DNA of 64,000 nt from Sulfurovum sp. (lineage in GTDB: Bacteria > Campylobacterota > Campylobacteria > Campylobacterales > Sulfurovaceae). Each line of letters opens with the position of its first letter. The first letter of the stretch is position 1. Made by a program: the position numbers and the translations under genes. The notes below the pieces were generated by a model. That model was given only the letters and a program-made list of their open reading frames with translations. It searched no databases and was not told where the DNA came from. The stretch lies in the NCBI GenBank assembly GCA_030949725.1, contig JAUZSE010000024.1, positions 1 through 64,000 on the forward strand, written 5' to 3'. Below are positions 48,551 to 57,989 of this stretch, piece after piece.

Positions 48551-50332
48551 TTACCCATCACATAACACATCCAAAAACGCCTTCCCATACCTCTCAAATT
48601 TTACTTCACCTATACCATGTATCGCTAACATCTCTACTTTATCTTGGGGCTGTTTGTTGCTCAAATCTTTTAAAGTCTTATCTGAAAATACAATGTACGG
48701 AGGTATGCCTTTTGCCGAGGCTATTTGTGTCCGTAGATTCCGTAACTTATCATACATATCTACATCATAATCATCAAAATAGGTCACTTTCTTTTTACTC
48801 TCTGCTTTTTGTACCGTGAGTCTCTCTTTTTTGAGGTCAATCGTATGTGCACCTTTGATGACTTCTACACCAAAGTTTGTCAATTTGTAGACTTTAAATT
48901 CACCTATCTCCACGGCGTTTAACTCTAAAAGTTTATCTCCTATCGTCAGCCATTGATTTTTAGAGTATTCATTTCCTATATCGTAGACTGAAAGACTATC
49001 ATGTCCATTTTGCAACACTCTTTGCTCTTTACTCCCTTTGAGTATATCTATCACATAATGCAAACCAAAATTCTGTTCTGTTCTAAGTATGGCAGAGAGT
49101 AACATACGTGCAGGAGTAGTGATGTCTACCTTTTCACTATCAGGGGCAGTACAGTTATCACATTTACTCCCACAAGCTTCTATACGGTCATCAAAATAAG
49201 CCGCCACACTTTGATGTCTACAGTTCTCCGAATTTGCAAAACGTATCATGCTATCAAGCTTGTTGAATGCATGTTGTTTATAAGGTGTTTCGGGGAGATC
49301 TTCTATGAAGCTTTTTTGTTGCACGATGTCTTGAGCCGAAAAAAGTAACAAAGTTTCAGACTCCACACCGTCTCTTCCTGCCCGTCCTATCTCCTGATAA
49401 AAATTCTCTAGGGTTTTTGGCATGGTCATATGCACGACAAAACGGATGTTAGACTTGTCTATCCCCATCCCAAAAGCTATAGTAGCCACCACAATCTGCA
49501 CTCTGTCCGCCACAAAATCTGCATAGGTTTTGTTTTTCTCTTCTGTAGGAAGTCCTGCATGATATGCCTTAGCTTCGATGCCTTTGGTCTGCAAAAAATG
49601 GGCTATTGCTTCTGTAGATTTACGAGAAAGTGTATATATGATGCCCGATTCATCTCTATGCAATTTTAAAAACTCTATAAGTTGGGCGCGTCCATCTTTG
49701 ATGCGGTGTCTTGCATGGATCATCAAGTTTTCACGAAACAAAGACCCTCTTACCCTTTTTGGTGTTTGCAGACCTAAATTAGAAGCAATATCACTTTCCA
49801 CCGCATGCGTAGCAGTCGCAGTAAAAGCAGTAATCGCTGTACTGGGGAACTGTTCTTTGAGCAAAGAAAGCCGTCTGTAGTTTTCTCTAAATTCATGTCC
49901 CCATTCACTCACGCAGTGTGCTTCATCTATGACAAAGAAGTTGATAGGTAGTTGATGCAAGAGATTTAGAAAATACGCATTGGTCAAACGTTCAGGTGCA
50001 ACATAAAGCAACTTTATATCGCCACGACGTAGCTGCCTTTCTATCTCCTGACTCTCTTCAAGTGTTTGCATAGAAGAAAGCATCGCCGCAGAAATGTCAT
50101 TTTCCCTAAGGGCTACTACTTGATCATGCATAAGTGCCAGTAAAGGAGAGACAACTATGGTAACACCATCCATAAGAAGTGTAGGGAGTTGATAGCAAAG
50201 TGATTTCCCTCCGCCCGTAGGAAGTATCATCAATACATCTTGCTTCTCCAAGATAGCATCCACGACATCTTCTTGCAAAGGTCTAAAAGTGCTGTGTCCA
50301 AAATAGTGTTCAAGGGTTTCTAATTTATTCAT
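48551..50332 (-). CDS. recQ: ATP-dependent DNA helicase RecQ
   Basis: 593 residues. Walker A ILPTGGGKSLCYQLP, DEAH box VIDEAHCVSEWGHEF, QIVVATIAFGMGIDK, the RecQ zinc site (CRHQ, CGSKCDNC) and a winged helix. An HRDC domain ends it (YDKLRNLRTQIASAKGIPPY). Unwinds DNA 3' to 5' in repair. A 29-bp palindrome sharing its core with the S24 repressor operator lies 35 bases before the start, so recQ may be damage-inducible. Confidence 0.97.
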   Translation of the reverse strand: MNKLETLEHYFGHSTFRPLQEDVVDAILEKQDVLMILPTGGGKSLCYQLPTLLMDGVTIVVSPLLALMHDQVVALRENDISAAMLSSMQTLEESQEIERQLRRGDIKLLYVAPERLTNAYFLNLLHQLPINFFVIDEAHCVSEWGHEFRENYRRLSLLKEQFPSTAITAFTATATHAVESDIASNLGLQTPKRVRGSLFRENLMIHARHRIKDGRAQLIEFLKLHRDESGIIYTLSRKSTEAIAHFLQTKGIEAKAYHAGLPTEEKNKTYADFVADRVQIVVATIAFGMGIDKSNIRFVVHMTMPKTLENFYQEIGRAGRDGVESETLLLFSAQDIVQQKSFIEDLPETPYKQHAFNKLDSMIRFANSENCRHQSVAAYFDDRIEACGSKCDNCTAPDSEKVDITTPARMLLSAILRTEQNFGLHYVIDILKGSKEQRVLQNGHDSLSVYDIGNEYSKNQWLTIGDKLLELNAVEIGEFKVYKLTNFGVEVIKGAHTIDLKKERLTVQKAESKKKVTYFDDYDVDMYDKLRNLRTQIASAKGIPPYIVFSDKTLKDLSNKQPQDKVEMLAIHGIGEVKFERYGKAFLDVLCDG

Positions 50333-50366
50333 AATAGAAGTGTAGCGTGTCTAATGGAAGAGAGGG

Positions 50367-50395
50367 TAAAAATATGTCATATTGACATATTTTTA
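50367..50395. promoter_or_regulatory. 29-bp palindrome upstream of recQ, twin of the S24 repressor operator
   Basis: Perfect 13-bp arms, TAAAAATATGTCA and TGACATATTTTTA, around TAT. The core TATGTCA-N3-TGACATA is identical to that at 2271-2301. It overlaps the last codons of the response-regulator gene, so recQ is probably controlled separately from the pst operon. Confidence 0.65.
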
Positions 50396-51079
50396 TGAAA
50401 ATTTATACCCTACTCCCCATACAGGATGAAAATAATTCTGCTCATTTTGGGGATCTATTTTATTTTTGAGTCGGTTAATAGCAACATTCACAGCGTTATC
50501 ATTGACCCCCTCATTGTCCGACCCCCATACCTCATCACGCAAGAAGTCTCTTGTAAGTGCTGTATCAATATATGTCATAAAGGTATGCAGAAGATTAAAT
50601 TCAAGGTTGGTCAGTGAAACCATTTCTTGTTCTATATAAAGCTTTTTCTCTACTAGGTCGATCATCAAAACCTTATGTTTGATACGTGCCTGTTTCATTA
50701 AGACACCAGAACGTCTCAAAAGGGCTTTGACTCTTAGCGTCAACTCTTTTGGACTAAAAGGTTTATGCATATAGTCATCACCACCTGCGGCAAAGCCTTC
50801 TTCAAGATCAGACTCATGGTCTTTTGCTGTAAGAAAAATAACAGGAATATTATACCCCTCTTCTCTAAGATAAGCAATAAAGCGACTGCCTTCCATCCCT
50901 GGAAGGTTTCTATCAACCAGCATCAAAGAAGGGTTCTCTTCTTCTAAAAACTGTTCTACATTCTCTGTAGAGAGGAAGCCTGTCACCCTATAGCCCTCTT
51001 TAGACAGGTGATACTCTATGAGTTCTAAAATGTCTTCTTCGTCTTCGATAACAACTATTTCTATATTTTCATTTTGCAT
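50393..51079 (-). CDS. OmpR/PhoB-family response regulator (PhosR-like)
   Basis: 228 residues. Receiver domain: acidic pocket IEDEEDIL, phosphoacceptor Asp in LMLVDRNLPGMEG, Lys in YMHKPFSPKEL. Winged-helix output domain: LTNLEFNLLHTFMTYIDTAL, VNDNAVNVAINRLKNKIDP. As the last gene after phoU it is the likely phosphate-starvation regulator. No sensor kinase gene is next to it in this window. Confidence 0.88.
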   Translation of the reverse strand: MQNENIEIVVIEDEEDILELIEYHLSKEGYRVTGFLSTENVEQFLEEENPSLMLVDRNLPGMEGSRFIAYLREEGYNIPVIFLTAKDHESDLEEGFAAGGDDYMHKPFSPKELTLRVKALLRRSGVLMKQARIKHKVLMIDLVEKKLYIEQEMVSLTNLEFNLLHTFMTYIDTALTRDFLRDEVWGSDNEGVNDNAVNVAINRLKNKIDPQNEQNYFHPVWGVGYKFS

Positions 51080-51124
51080 ACGTACATTATAGCACAGCAG
51101 GCAACATAGATTTCTTGAGTGATT

Positions 51125-51790
51125 TTAGAGCGTCCCACCAATACGTGCAAAAATCAATCGTGATGCGATATCTTCCAAACGGTCTATAATCTTCAAATTT
51201 TTTCTGATATATTTCATTAAATTAATATACGCATCATTGACTTGATGGTCTTGATGCATCATTTGCAGTAAATCTTTTTCTATCATAGAATAGATATCAT
51301 CTGTTTTAGAGTATTCCACTGCGATCTTTGCTTCAAGGTCTTTGATCCTGTCTTTATCTTCAGTCTCTGTAATCATCTCTATGGTGTATTCCAAAGCTTT
51401 TATGGTGCAACGGTTGATGGCAAGAGACTCTTTAATCACACGTTTGATCTCTTCCGTCGATTCAGGATTACAGATCGACATATTTTTCATATAGTTTTTT
51501 TCATTGGTAGCGATACGTTGTAAGGAAGAAGTGATCTTCAAAAAGGCGATCATCTCCCTAAGGTCTTTTGCTTCAGGACTATACAATGCACACACTGTTA
51601 AGATAAGATTATCAATGTCATCTGCTTTTTTATTGATCTGCTTTAGTGGTACTTTTACCTGCTCAAAACTTTGAGAATCACACTGTTCGAGTGCTTGAAG
51701 TGCCAATTTTTGAGAGATGGTAAGGTCTTCTAGTATCTCTACAGTTCTTGCTCTTACTTCTCCCAACTTTTCTTTATTTTTATCTAACAT
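51125..51790 (-). CDS. phoU: PhoU phosphate-signalling regulator
   Basis: 221 residues, all helical, with two PhoU repeats. Polar EEIKRVIKESLAINRCTIKA and DHQVNDAYINLMKYIRKNLK with RLEDIASRLIFARIGGTL match the metal-binding helices. PhoU relays transporter state to the sensor kinase and limits phosphate uptake. It follows pstB after ten bases and starts the tail of the pst operon. Confidence 0.93.
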   Translation of the reverse strand: MLDKNKEKLGEVRARTVEILEDLTISQKLALQALEQCDSQSFEQVKVPLKQINKKADDIDNLILTVCALYSPEAKDLREMIAFLKITSSLQRIATNEKNYMKNMSICNPESTEEIKRVIKESLAINRCTIKALEYTIEMITETEDKDRIKDLEAKIAVEYSKTDDIYSMIEKDLLQMMHQDHQVNDAYINLMKYIRKNLKIIDRLEDIASRLIFARIGGTL

Positions 51791-51799
51791 ATTTTCCCT

Positions 51800-52599
51800 T
51801 TATCCAAATCTACCAGTGATATATTCTTCTGTCAATTTTACAGAAGGGTTCACAAAAATTTTCTCTGTTTTATCAAATTCTATAATATCTCCCAGATACA
51901 TAAATGTCGTATAGTCACTCAAACGACTTGCCTGCTGCATATTGTGTGTCACAATGACCACCGTAATATCTTTTTTAGCTCAGTAATCAACTCCTCAATC
52001 GCCCCTGTGGAGATAGGATCAAGTGCAGATGTTGGTTCATCAAAAAGTAATACTTCAGGTTTTAAAGCCACCGAACGTGCGATACAAAGACGCTGTTGTT
52101 GTCCACCACTCAAACCTAAGGCAGAGTCTTTTAGACGGTCTTTTGCCTCTTTCCAAATCGCAGCATCTTTGAGTGCTTTTTCCACACGCCCGTCTAGTTC
52201 AGACTTATTTTTAAGACCTGCAAGTCTAAGACCATACGCGACATTGTCATAAATACTCATCGGGAAAGGTGTAGGCTTTTGGAAGATCATTCCCACACGT
52301 TGTCTCAACCCTATCAATTCATTTTCTGTTTTAAGCTTAAGAAGATTTTCCATTTCCCCTGTTTTAGGATTAAGAAGATTTATCTTTCCTCCATATTCGC
52401 ACCCTGGGTAGAGATCATGTATACGGTTCATCGCTCTAAGTAGCGTTGACTTACCACATCCACTAGGACCAATCATTGCCGTAATTTTGTTTTTATGTAT
52501 GGTAAGATTGTTCTTTTTGAGTGTAGGTTCAGGTGACCCAGGATAGGTAAAGAAAAGGTCTTTTACTTCCATAACTGCTTTAAAATCTTCTTGTTGCAT
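51800..52599 (-). CDS. pstB: Phosphate ABC transporter ATPase PstB, frameshift
   Basis: Walker [19 protein letters not shown], signature [14 protein letters not shown], Walker [18 protein letters not shown] 52599 has AAGGAAG seven bases upstream and is preferred to 52653. Past an A-run near 51970 (one A short) the frame continues [20 protein letters not shown] and ends EEYITGRFG, stop at 51800-51802. It drives phosphate import with PstC and PstA. Confidence 0.94.
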
Positions 52600-52678
52600 A
52601 CGCTTCCTTTTATTAGGGGAGTCAGGCACCAACGATACATCACGCTGTGACATATCATTGAAGCCAGACCCCTATTTT

Positions 52679-53490
52679 TTATTTTTTATGTCTTGTAACA
52701 TATCGACCTACCAGATTAATGAAAAGTACAATCGCAGTCAATACAAATGCTGCTGACCAAGCAAGTTGTCTGCTGGCTTCATCTGGGTATGTTGCTAAGT
52801 TGTAAATACTTACAGTCAATGAGGGGAACTGATCAGTCAAATCCATACTAAAGAACTGGTTGTTCGCCGAAGTAAAAAGTAAAGGTGCTGTTTCACCGAT
52901 GATACGTGCAAAAGAGAGTAGATATCCCTGTCGTAACCCCCACTTTAGCAGCTTTGAGTACAATCTGTAGTATCACCTGCTTTTTACTACCACCCAATGC
53001 AATACCCGCTTCACGCAATTCTTTAGGCACCAAAGCCAACATGTTATCTGTCGTTCCTATGATAATTGGAATCATCATAATAGCTAGAGCAACCACACCT
53101 GCCCAGCCATTAAAACTCCCAAAAGGTTCAACAAAAAGGGCAAATACAAATACACCAATAACAATGGAAGGTGCAGAAGTCATGACATCAGAAAGGTTTC
53201 TAATGACCGAGGTCATTTTACTCTCCTCTCCATACTCACGCAGATAGATACCTGCAAGTACTCCTATAGGTACTGCGACTGCCGTTGCCATAAGTGCCAT
53301 AGTAAATTGTCCTACTAAGAGATTTCGTATACCACCTTCTACCAAGATCTTTCGTAAAGAGTGAGAAACTCAACCCTGCCATACCCTTATAGGTAAGTGT
53401 GATCAGAATCCAAAGAAGAAACCCTATACCGATGACCGCAGAGAGTGTAGAGAGAAACAAAACCACTTTATTGAGTATAAGTCTGTTCAT
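52679..53490 (-). CDS. pstA: Phosphate ABC transporter permease PstA, two frameshifts
   Basis: Three overlapping frames together give a normal PstA of about 270 residues: residues MNRLILNKVVLFLSTLSAVI to SLFTKDL (from 53490), then VEGGIRNLLVGQFTMALMAT with the EAGIALGGSKKQV coupling loop, then LLSFARIIGETAPLLFTSAN to VGRYVTRHKK. Breaks lie near 53340 and 52925; at the second, dropping one T restores TGILLSFARIIGE. Five to six membrane helices. Abuts pstC. Confidence 0.93.
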
Positions 53491-54341
53491 TATTTTTTCC
53501 TCCCAAGGAAGTAAAATTTAGCCAAAGAAATAATAGAAAAACTCACTACAAAAAGTATGAGTGCCAAGTAATACATACTTGAAATTTCAAGATCTTGTGC
53601 TTCTGCAAAATTATTCGCAAGCAATACAGGTATAGACGTAGTTGGATCCGTAATCTTTGAAGGGATAGACATAATCGAACCGATAAGGAATGCCACAGCC
53701 ATAGTCTCTCCCAAAGCACGACCCAAAGACAAGATAATAGAGCCGATGATTCCACCCTTAGAATAAGGCATCACCACATCTTTAATCACTTCAAATTTTG
53801 TCGCACCCATAGCATAAGCAGACTCTTTCAGTACATCAGGCGTGGCATTCATGGAGTCACGTGTGATGGCTGCCATAAAAGGAATGACCATAATCGCCAA
53901 AACCATACCAGCAGTTAGTAATCCTACACCATTACCTCCAACCGTTGATTGGACGATAGGTGCAAAGTAAAAAAGTCCCCACATACCATAAATGATACTA
54001 GGAATTGCCGCCAAAAGTTCAATCGCAATAGAGAAAGGTTTCACGATTTTATCGTGTGCAATCTCTGTTAAAAAGATAGCAATACCCATCGCCAAAGGTG
54101 TCGCAATACTCATAGCGATAAGTGTACTCAGCAAAGTACCGATGATAGGTATATACCCACCAAAAATACCGCCTTCATCATCTTCATCTGCTTCCCATTG
54201 TTCTATAAAAAGAAAGTCAAATCCAAACTCATGCATCGCTTGCTGTGCGTAGGTAAAAAGTACCGCAAAGATACCGATGAGTAAAAAAAGTGAGAGTGTT
54301 GCAGAAAAGAAAGATAGATTTCTAAAGAGTTTAGCACCCAT
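53490..54341 (-). CDS. pstC: Phosphate ABC transporter permease PstC
   Basis: 283 residues with six membrane segments. LATPLAMGIAIFLTEIA-type loop near residue 75, IYGMWGLFYFAPIV, and the PstB-contacting ESAYAMGATKFEVIKDVVMP near residue 170, then RALGETMAVAFLIGS. Overlaps pstA by one base. A separate 123-base gap with a Pho-box-like site precedes it, suggesting its own promoter besides that of pstS. Confidence 0.93.
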   Translation of the reverse strand: MGAKLFRNLSFFSATLSLFLLIGIFAVLFTYAQQAMHEFGFDFLFIEQWEADEDDEGGIFGGYIPIIGTLLSTLIAMSIATPLAMGIAIFLTEIAHDKIVKPFSIAIELLAAIPSIIYGMWGLFYFAPIVQSTVGGNGVGLLTAGMVLAIMVIPFMAAITRDSMNATPDVLKESAYAMGATKFEVIKDVVMPYSKGGIIGSIILSLGRALGETMAVAFLIGSIMSIPSKITDPTTSIPVLLANNFAEAQDLEISSMYYLALILFVVSFSIISLAKFYFLGRKK

Positions 54342-54385
54342 AGTGTGTTGCCTTAATCATTTATTGAAGAGGATTGTAGTAGAAG

Positions 54386-54404
54386 TTGGTAACATTTTGA
54401 TTAC
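54386..54404 (-). promoter_or_regulatory. Candidate Pho box before pstC
   Basis: On the minus strand GTAATCAAAATGTTACCAA, 45 bases before the pstC start. It shares 17 of 19 bases with the site before pstS. The GTAAT and GTTAC halves are 11 bases apart around an A-rich centre, the spacing of PhoB-type direct repeats. Confidence 0.5.
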
Positions 54405-54464
54405 TAAAAACATTCATCACGGTTATAAACGTATTCAAGGAGTTACCATGATAAATGTTTGATT

Positions 54465-55466
54465 TTATTTGATCTTTTTTGCTTCCCAGTATGCTCTAAT
54501 AGTATCTTTTGTTTCTTTTGGAAGTGGCACATAACCAAGCTCTACTGCTGCTTTATCTCCATTTGTAAATGCCCAGTCGATAAATGCTGTAACATGTTTG
54601 TTCATCTGCGTTTTCTCCGTTGGAAGCAAGATAAATGTTGCTGCTACGATAGGATAAGAAGTTGCACCTGCGGGGTCACCGATTACGGCATAAAAGTCAT
54701 TTTCTGCTGTCCATGTTGCATATTTTGCTGCATCTTGAAAAGAGGCTACTGTTGGGTTAATGAATTTTCCCTCTTTGTTCTCTATTTGCGCAGCAGGAAG
54801 ACCTAATTTAATCTTATATGAGTACTCAATGTACCCAATAGAGTTTTTGATTTGTTGGATGTTTGCGGATACACCTGAGTTAGATTTACCTGCGATGACT
54901 TTGGCTGCTTTCCACGTTGGTTTTTTACTTACTTTAAAATCTGGGTTGATTTTATTTAAAAAGTAGGTAAAGTTAAATGTAGTTCCTGCTTTATCTGCTC
55001 TTACACAAGTAGTAATGACTTCATGTGGAAGCTTAAGAGCTGCATTATCTTTTGTGATAAGTGTATCATCCCAATGCGTTGCTTTACCTGTAAAGATCGC
55101 ATCTACTGCGGCACGAGAAAGTTTAAGCTCACCATCTTTTACACCATCAATGTTATATGCTAGTACGATAGACCCAATAACAGAAGGAAACATATAAAGT
55201 TTTGCTTTTGCAAGTTGTTTGGCTTTAAGTGGTTTGTCAGAACCTGCAAAATCAACCATTCTTTTTTTGATAGACTTAATACCATCACCAGAACCCGTAG
55301 GGGTATAGTTTACTTTTTTACCCGTAGTAGCAAAATATTCTGAAGTCCAAGATTTATAGACTGGTCCGGGGAAAGATGCCCCTCTACCTTTGAGATCAGA
55401 AGCGTTCACTCCGCTAAGGGCAAGGAAAGCTACTACCGCTGTAGTAAGTAATGTTTTGAGTGTCAT
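54465..55466 (-). CDS. pstS: Periplasmic phosphate-binding protein PstS
   Basis: 333 residues. Signal peptide at 1-22 (MTLKTLLTTAVVAFLALSGV). GRGASFPGPVYKSWTSEY, TPTGSGDGIKSIKKRMVDFA and GSDKPL, then RADKAGTTFNFTYFLNK, are the phosphate-binding loops of PstS. First gene of pstS-C-A-B-phoU-regulator. A candidate Pho box lies 66 bases upstream. Confidence 0.96.
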   Translation of the reverse strand: MTLKTLLTTAVVAFLALSGVNASDLKGRGASFPGPVYKSWTSEYFATTGKKVNYTPTGSGDGIKSIKKRMVDFAGSDKPLKAKQLAKAKLYMFPSVIGSIVLAYNIDGVKDGELKLSRAAVDAIFTGKATHWDDTLITKDNAALKLPHEVITTCVRADKAGTTFNFTYFLNKINPDFKVSKKPTWKAAKVIAGKSNSGVSANIQQIKNSIGYIEYSYKIKLGLPAAQIENKEGKFINPTVASFQDAAKYATWTAENDFYAVIGDPAGATSYPIVAATFILLPTEKTQMNKHVTAFIDWAFTNGDKAAVELGYVPLPKETKDTIRAYWEAKKIK

Positions 55467-55531
55467 AGGTGTGTTTCCTTAAAATAGTTATCCGCACTGT
55501 TAAAATAGGATTTTGCGAATTATAAGGCAAT

Positions 55532-55550
55532 TTGGAAACATTTTTATTAC
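55532..55550 (-). promoter_or_regulatory. Candidate Pho box before pstS
   Basis: On the minus strand GTAATAAAAATGTTTCCAA. The second half, GTTTC, and the A-tract resemble the reported C. jejuni PhosR box (as I recall it, GTTTC repeats around an A-tract). Confidence 0.55.
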
Positions 55551-55559
55551 AGGTTCGAA

Positions 55560-57272
55560 TTAAGAAAAGTACCTTTTTCTCTTTGTCGCTTTAAGTAGAT
55601 CCAAATCAGCCACAATAAACCCATCAATACAATTGTTAAAGTCTTTGTCATAGCCAAAATCTAAAAACTGTACCCCACCCTCTTCACAAAGCTCTCCATA
55701 CTGCTTAAACAGTGTGGGTACGGTATAGCCCATAAATCCTAGCTCTTCTTTGAGTGTTCGCATATCTGCTCTGTAGTCATCACCACAAAACACATTTTCA
55801 CAGTGTTCGTCTATCCATTTTGTTGTCTTATAAGGTGTTTTATGTGTGACTATATTTTTATTTTGATTAAAATAGTGTTGGTAAAAGTAGATCATTAACC
55901 CTTGTGCTTTTGCATTGAAGCTGTCACTAAGACTTACTGCCCCAAAAAGATACTGAATCTCTGGACGTGTTTGAACATAAGCCCCTACCCCCTGCCAAAG
56001 ATAATCAAGTGCTCTTGAATTCCAATATTTTGGCTGCACAAAACTTCTCCCCAACTCTATGCCTCTTTCCAAATACGGTTCAAACTTTTCATCAAAGTTA
56101 AAAAGGGTACTGGTATACAACCCTTCCAAATCAAAATCAGCCAATATTTCACTACACACTCCCAAACGATAAGCACCTGCGATCTCAAGTGCTTCATCAT
56201 CCCAAATGATGAGATGTTTATAGTAAAAATCATAGCCATCAATGTCACGCTTTTTGCCCGAACCTTCACCCACATGCCGAAAAGAAATCTCACGTAATCT
56301 TCCTATCTCTTTGATCACACAGTTTTCCATAACAGACTCGTAAACTATGATATGTTTTCCGTCACTTGTTTTTCCAAGCTCTGTCCCATTTTTTAACGCC
56401 GCTTTGAGTTCACGTCTCTCTTCTGGTACCGAAATCTCATTTTGTGTAGCAAATATGGGCTTATGATTTTTTGCTATTTTATACAAGTGTTTTCTAAGGA
56501 GTTTGACTGTTTCATTGTTTGAAAGATTGGGAAGATGATAGGCTTCAAAAGGAATGGATTTCCCTATCTTAAAATCGATGGTCTTGCCTTTTGCTTTAAA
56601 CATTTCATGAGGAAGTGTTGCTGTAGCCAAAGAACGGTTAATCATAGAGAGAAGATAAAAGTTCTTAGAGTTTTTTGCCTGAATGTAAATAGGAAGTATG
56701 GGGGCATGCATCTTTGTCGCTATCTTTAAAAAACCTCTTTTCCATGGTGTGTCTCTGATACCATTTGGTTTAGCACGGCTGACTTCACCTGAAGGGAACA
56801 TGATAACAACCTTCTCTTCTTCCAATGCTTTATAAATACTCTTCACCGTCTCTTTATCCATTTTCCCGTTAATGTTATCTACAGGAATAATAATATCTTT
56901 GAGGTTTTCAAACTGATACAAAAAAGAGTTCGCCACGATCTTAATATCTTTACGTACATCTTTAAGCAAGTGCAACAGTGCCATAGCATCTAAAGCACCC
57001 AAAGGATGATTTGCTATAATAACTGTACGTCCGTACGCAGGAATACGTGCCAGTTCATTGGTCTTCAATCCTATAGAAATATCAAAATAATCTACGATAG
57101 ATTCTACATAAGAAAAAGTATCTTTATGTGCATTATCATCCATAAAAGTATTGATCTGAGTTTCATGAAAAAGTTTTTTCATCGTAGAGAATAATACTCT
57201 TTTTGCAAGATCAGGAAATGTTTCTAGTGTAGGATAATGATGTACCATGTAGTTTTCTACACTTAAGTGCAT
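55560..57272 (-). CDS. olsF: OlsF-like bifunctional acyltransferase (ornithine lipid synthesis)
   Basis: 570 residues in two domains. Residues 60-270 are a PlsC/OlsA-like acyltransferase: IIANHPLGALDAMALL with the catalytic NH-x-D-like motif near 88, and MFPSGEVSRAKPNGI near 158. Residues 305-520 are a GNAT/OlsB-like N-acyltransferase (GAYRLGVCSEIL, ELGRSFVQPKYWNSRALDYL, GAVSLSDSF). This is the OlsF fusion that makes phosphate-free ornithine lipids. The place beside pst and a Pho-box-like site fits membrane remodelling under phosphate limitation. Confidence 0.8.
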   Translation of the reverse strand: MHLSVENYMVHHYPTLETFPDLAKRVLFSTMKKLFHETQINTFMDDNAHKDTFSYVESIVDYFDISIGLKTNELARIPAYGRTVIIANHPLGALDAMALLHLLKDVRKDIKIVANSFLYQFENLKDIIIPVDNINGKMDKETVKSIYKALEEEKVVIMFPSGEVSRAKPNGIRDTPWKRGFLKIATKMHAPILPIYIQAKNSKNFYLLSMINRSLATATLPHEMFKAKGKTIDFKIGKSIPFEAYHLPNLSNNETVKLLRKHLYKIAKNHKPIFATQNEISVPEERRELKAALKNGTELGKTSDGKHIIVYESVMENCVIKEIGRLREISFRHVGEGSGKKRDIDGYDFYYKHLIIWDDEALEIAGAYRLGVCSEILADFDLEGLYTSTLFNFDEKFEPYLERGIELGRSFVQPKYWNSRALDYLWQGVGAYVQTRPEIQYLFGAVSLSDSFNAKAQGLMIYFYQHYFNQNKNIVTHKTPYKTTKWIDEHCENVFCGDDYRADMRTLKEELGFMGYTVPTLFKQYGELCEEGGVQFLDFGYDKDFNNCIDGFIVADLDLLKATKRKRYFS

Positions 57273-57523
57273 TAGGCTATCCTATAGGTGTAGTTGATCT
57301 CATCCACCAGATACTCATGGACTATTTTAACTTTTTGATGCGTATGGAACAATGCCTCTACGATATCCCACTCTTCATAAATAACTTCTAATGATTCTTC
57401 TTCACTAAGGCTAAATGTTTTTGAAATCTTTTTTGCCAGTTTGGCTATTTTTTTATCTGAGAGGTACATCTCATCTTTTTCTTTCTGTTTCTTCTTCACT
57501 TTCTGCTTCATAGTACACTCCAT
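57272..57523 (-). CDS. Small conserved-looking helical protein upstream of olsF
   Basis: 83 residues, not recognised. The first 25 residues are strongly basic (MKQKVKKKQKEKDEM after a possible earlier start at 57523). The rest is amphipathic helix with acidic LSEEESLEVIYEEWDIVEAL. It overlaps olsF by one base, so it is co-translated with it and may assist it. No membrane helix or catalytic motif. ATG 57511 is an alternative start. Confidence 0.6.
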   Translation of the reverse strand: MECTMKQKVKKKQKEKDEMYLSDKKIAKLAKKISKTFSLSEEESLEVIYEEWDIVEALFHTHQKVKIVHEYLVDEINYTYRIA

Positions 57524-57572
57524 TAAATTAATATGAGAGTATAAAGTCCAAAGATAACAGTTCGGTAACTAA

Positions 57573-57591
57573 GTGATAACATTTTTATAAC
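57573..57591 (-). promoter_or_regulatory. Candidate Pho box before the olsF operon
   Basis: On the minus strand GTTATAAAAATGTTATCAC, 50 bases before the 83-residue gene. 16 of 19 bases match the pstS/pstC consensus. Confidence 0.45.
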
Positions 57592-57701
57592 AAGAAGGGC
57601 ATCTCCGTAGTATGTATTAAAGGGGAGATATATAGAGTATGAAAAGATGACAAGAACAAAATCGTTACTGATTCTAAGAAGAGATGCCCGAAGATATTTT
57701 A

Positions 57702-57731
57702 TACCAATTTGGTTTCAAATTGGTAACATTT
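57702..57731. promoter_or_regulatory. Palindrome with Pho-box-like half before the porin scar
   Basis: TACCAATTTG (57702-57711) and CAAATTGGTA (57716-57725) form a perfect 10-bp inverted repeat around GTTT. The right arm runs into TTGGTAACATTT, which is the shared half of the candidate Pho boxes. The remaining gap 57592-57701 holds a distant 9-bp inverted repeat (GGGCATCTC/GAGATGCCC) and no gene. Confidence 0.4.
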
Positions 57732-57765
57732 AATGTTGCATCTAACTAAAACTAGGGGAAATATA

Positions 57766-57919
57766 ATGAAAGACTTAACACTCTCACTTATATCTACATT
57801 GGCTATGAGTACATCAGTAATGGCAAAATCATATCCTGCTTATGGTTCTATTAAGATCAGGAACAGGATATATCCTAGGTATAGGCTATGTAAAAACCAT
57901 ACTTAAAACCCAATTCTAA
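57766..57919 (+). pseudogene. Outer-membrane protein scar (signal peptide plus last beta strand)
   Basis: From ATG 57766, with AGGGGAA six bases upstream, comes a clear signal peptide: MKDLTLSLISTLAMSTSVMA then KSYPAYG. One frame over, the sequence continues SGTGYILGIGYVKTILKTQF and stops at 57917-57919. A final Phe after alternating hydrophobics is the beta-barrel sorting signal. The body of the barrel is missing. The nearby Pho-box-like half suggests it was a phosphate-regulated porin; this part is inference. Confidence 0.5.
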
Positions 57920-57989
57920 TCTTTTTATGGTATTTTTATATAAAATATTAGCTAAACTTCTAAGTAAAAATACACATAAAGATTAACAC

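Noticed and set aside
57647-57733. A 28-residue frame starting MTRTKSLLIL in the olsF-scar intergenic region.
   Set aside because: No convincing ribosome site, very short, and it runs through the palindrome; likely chance.
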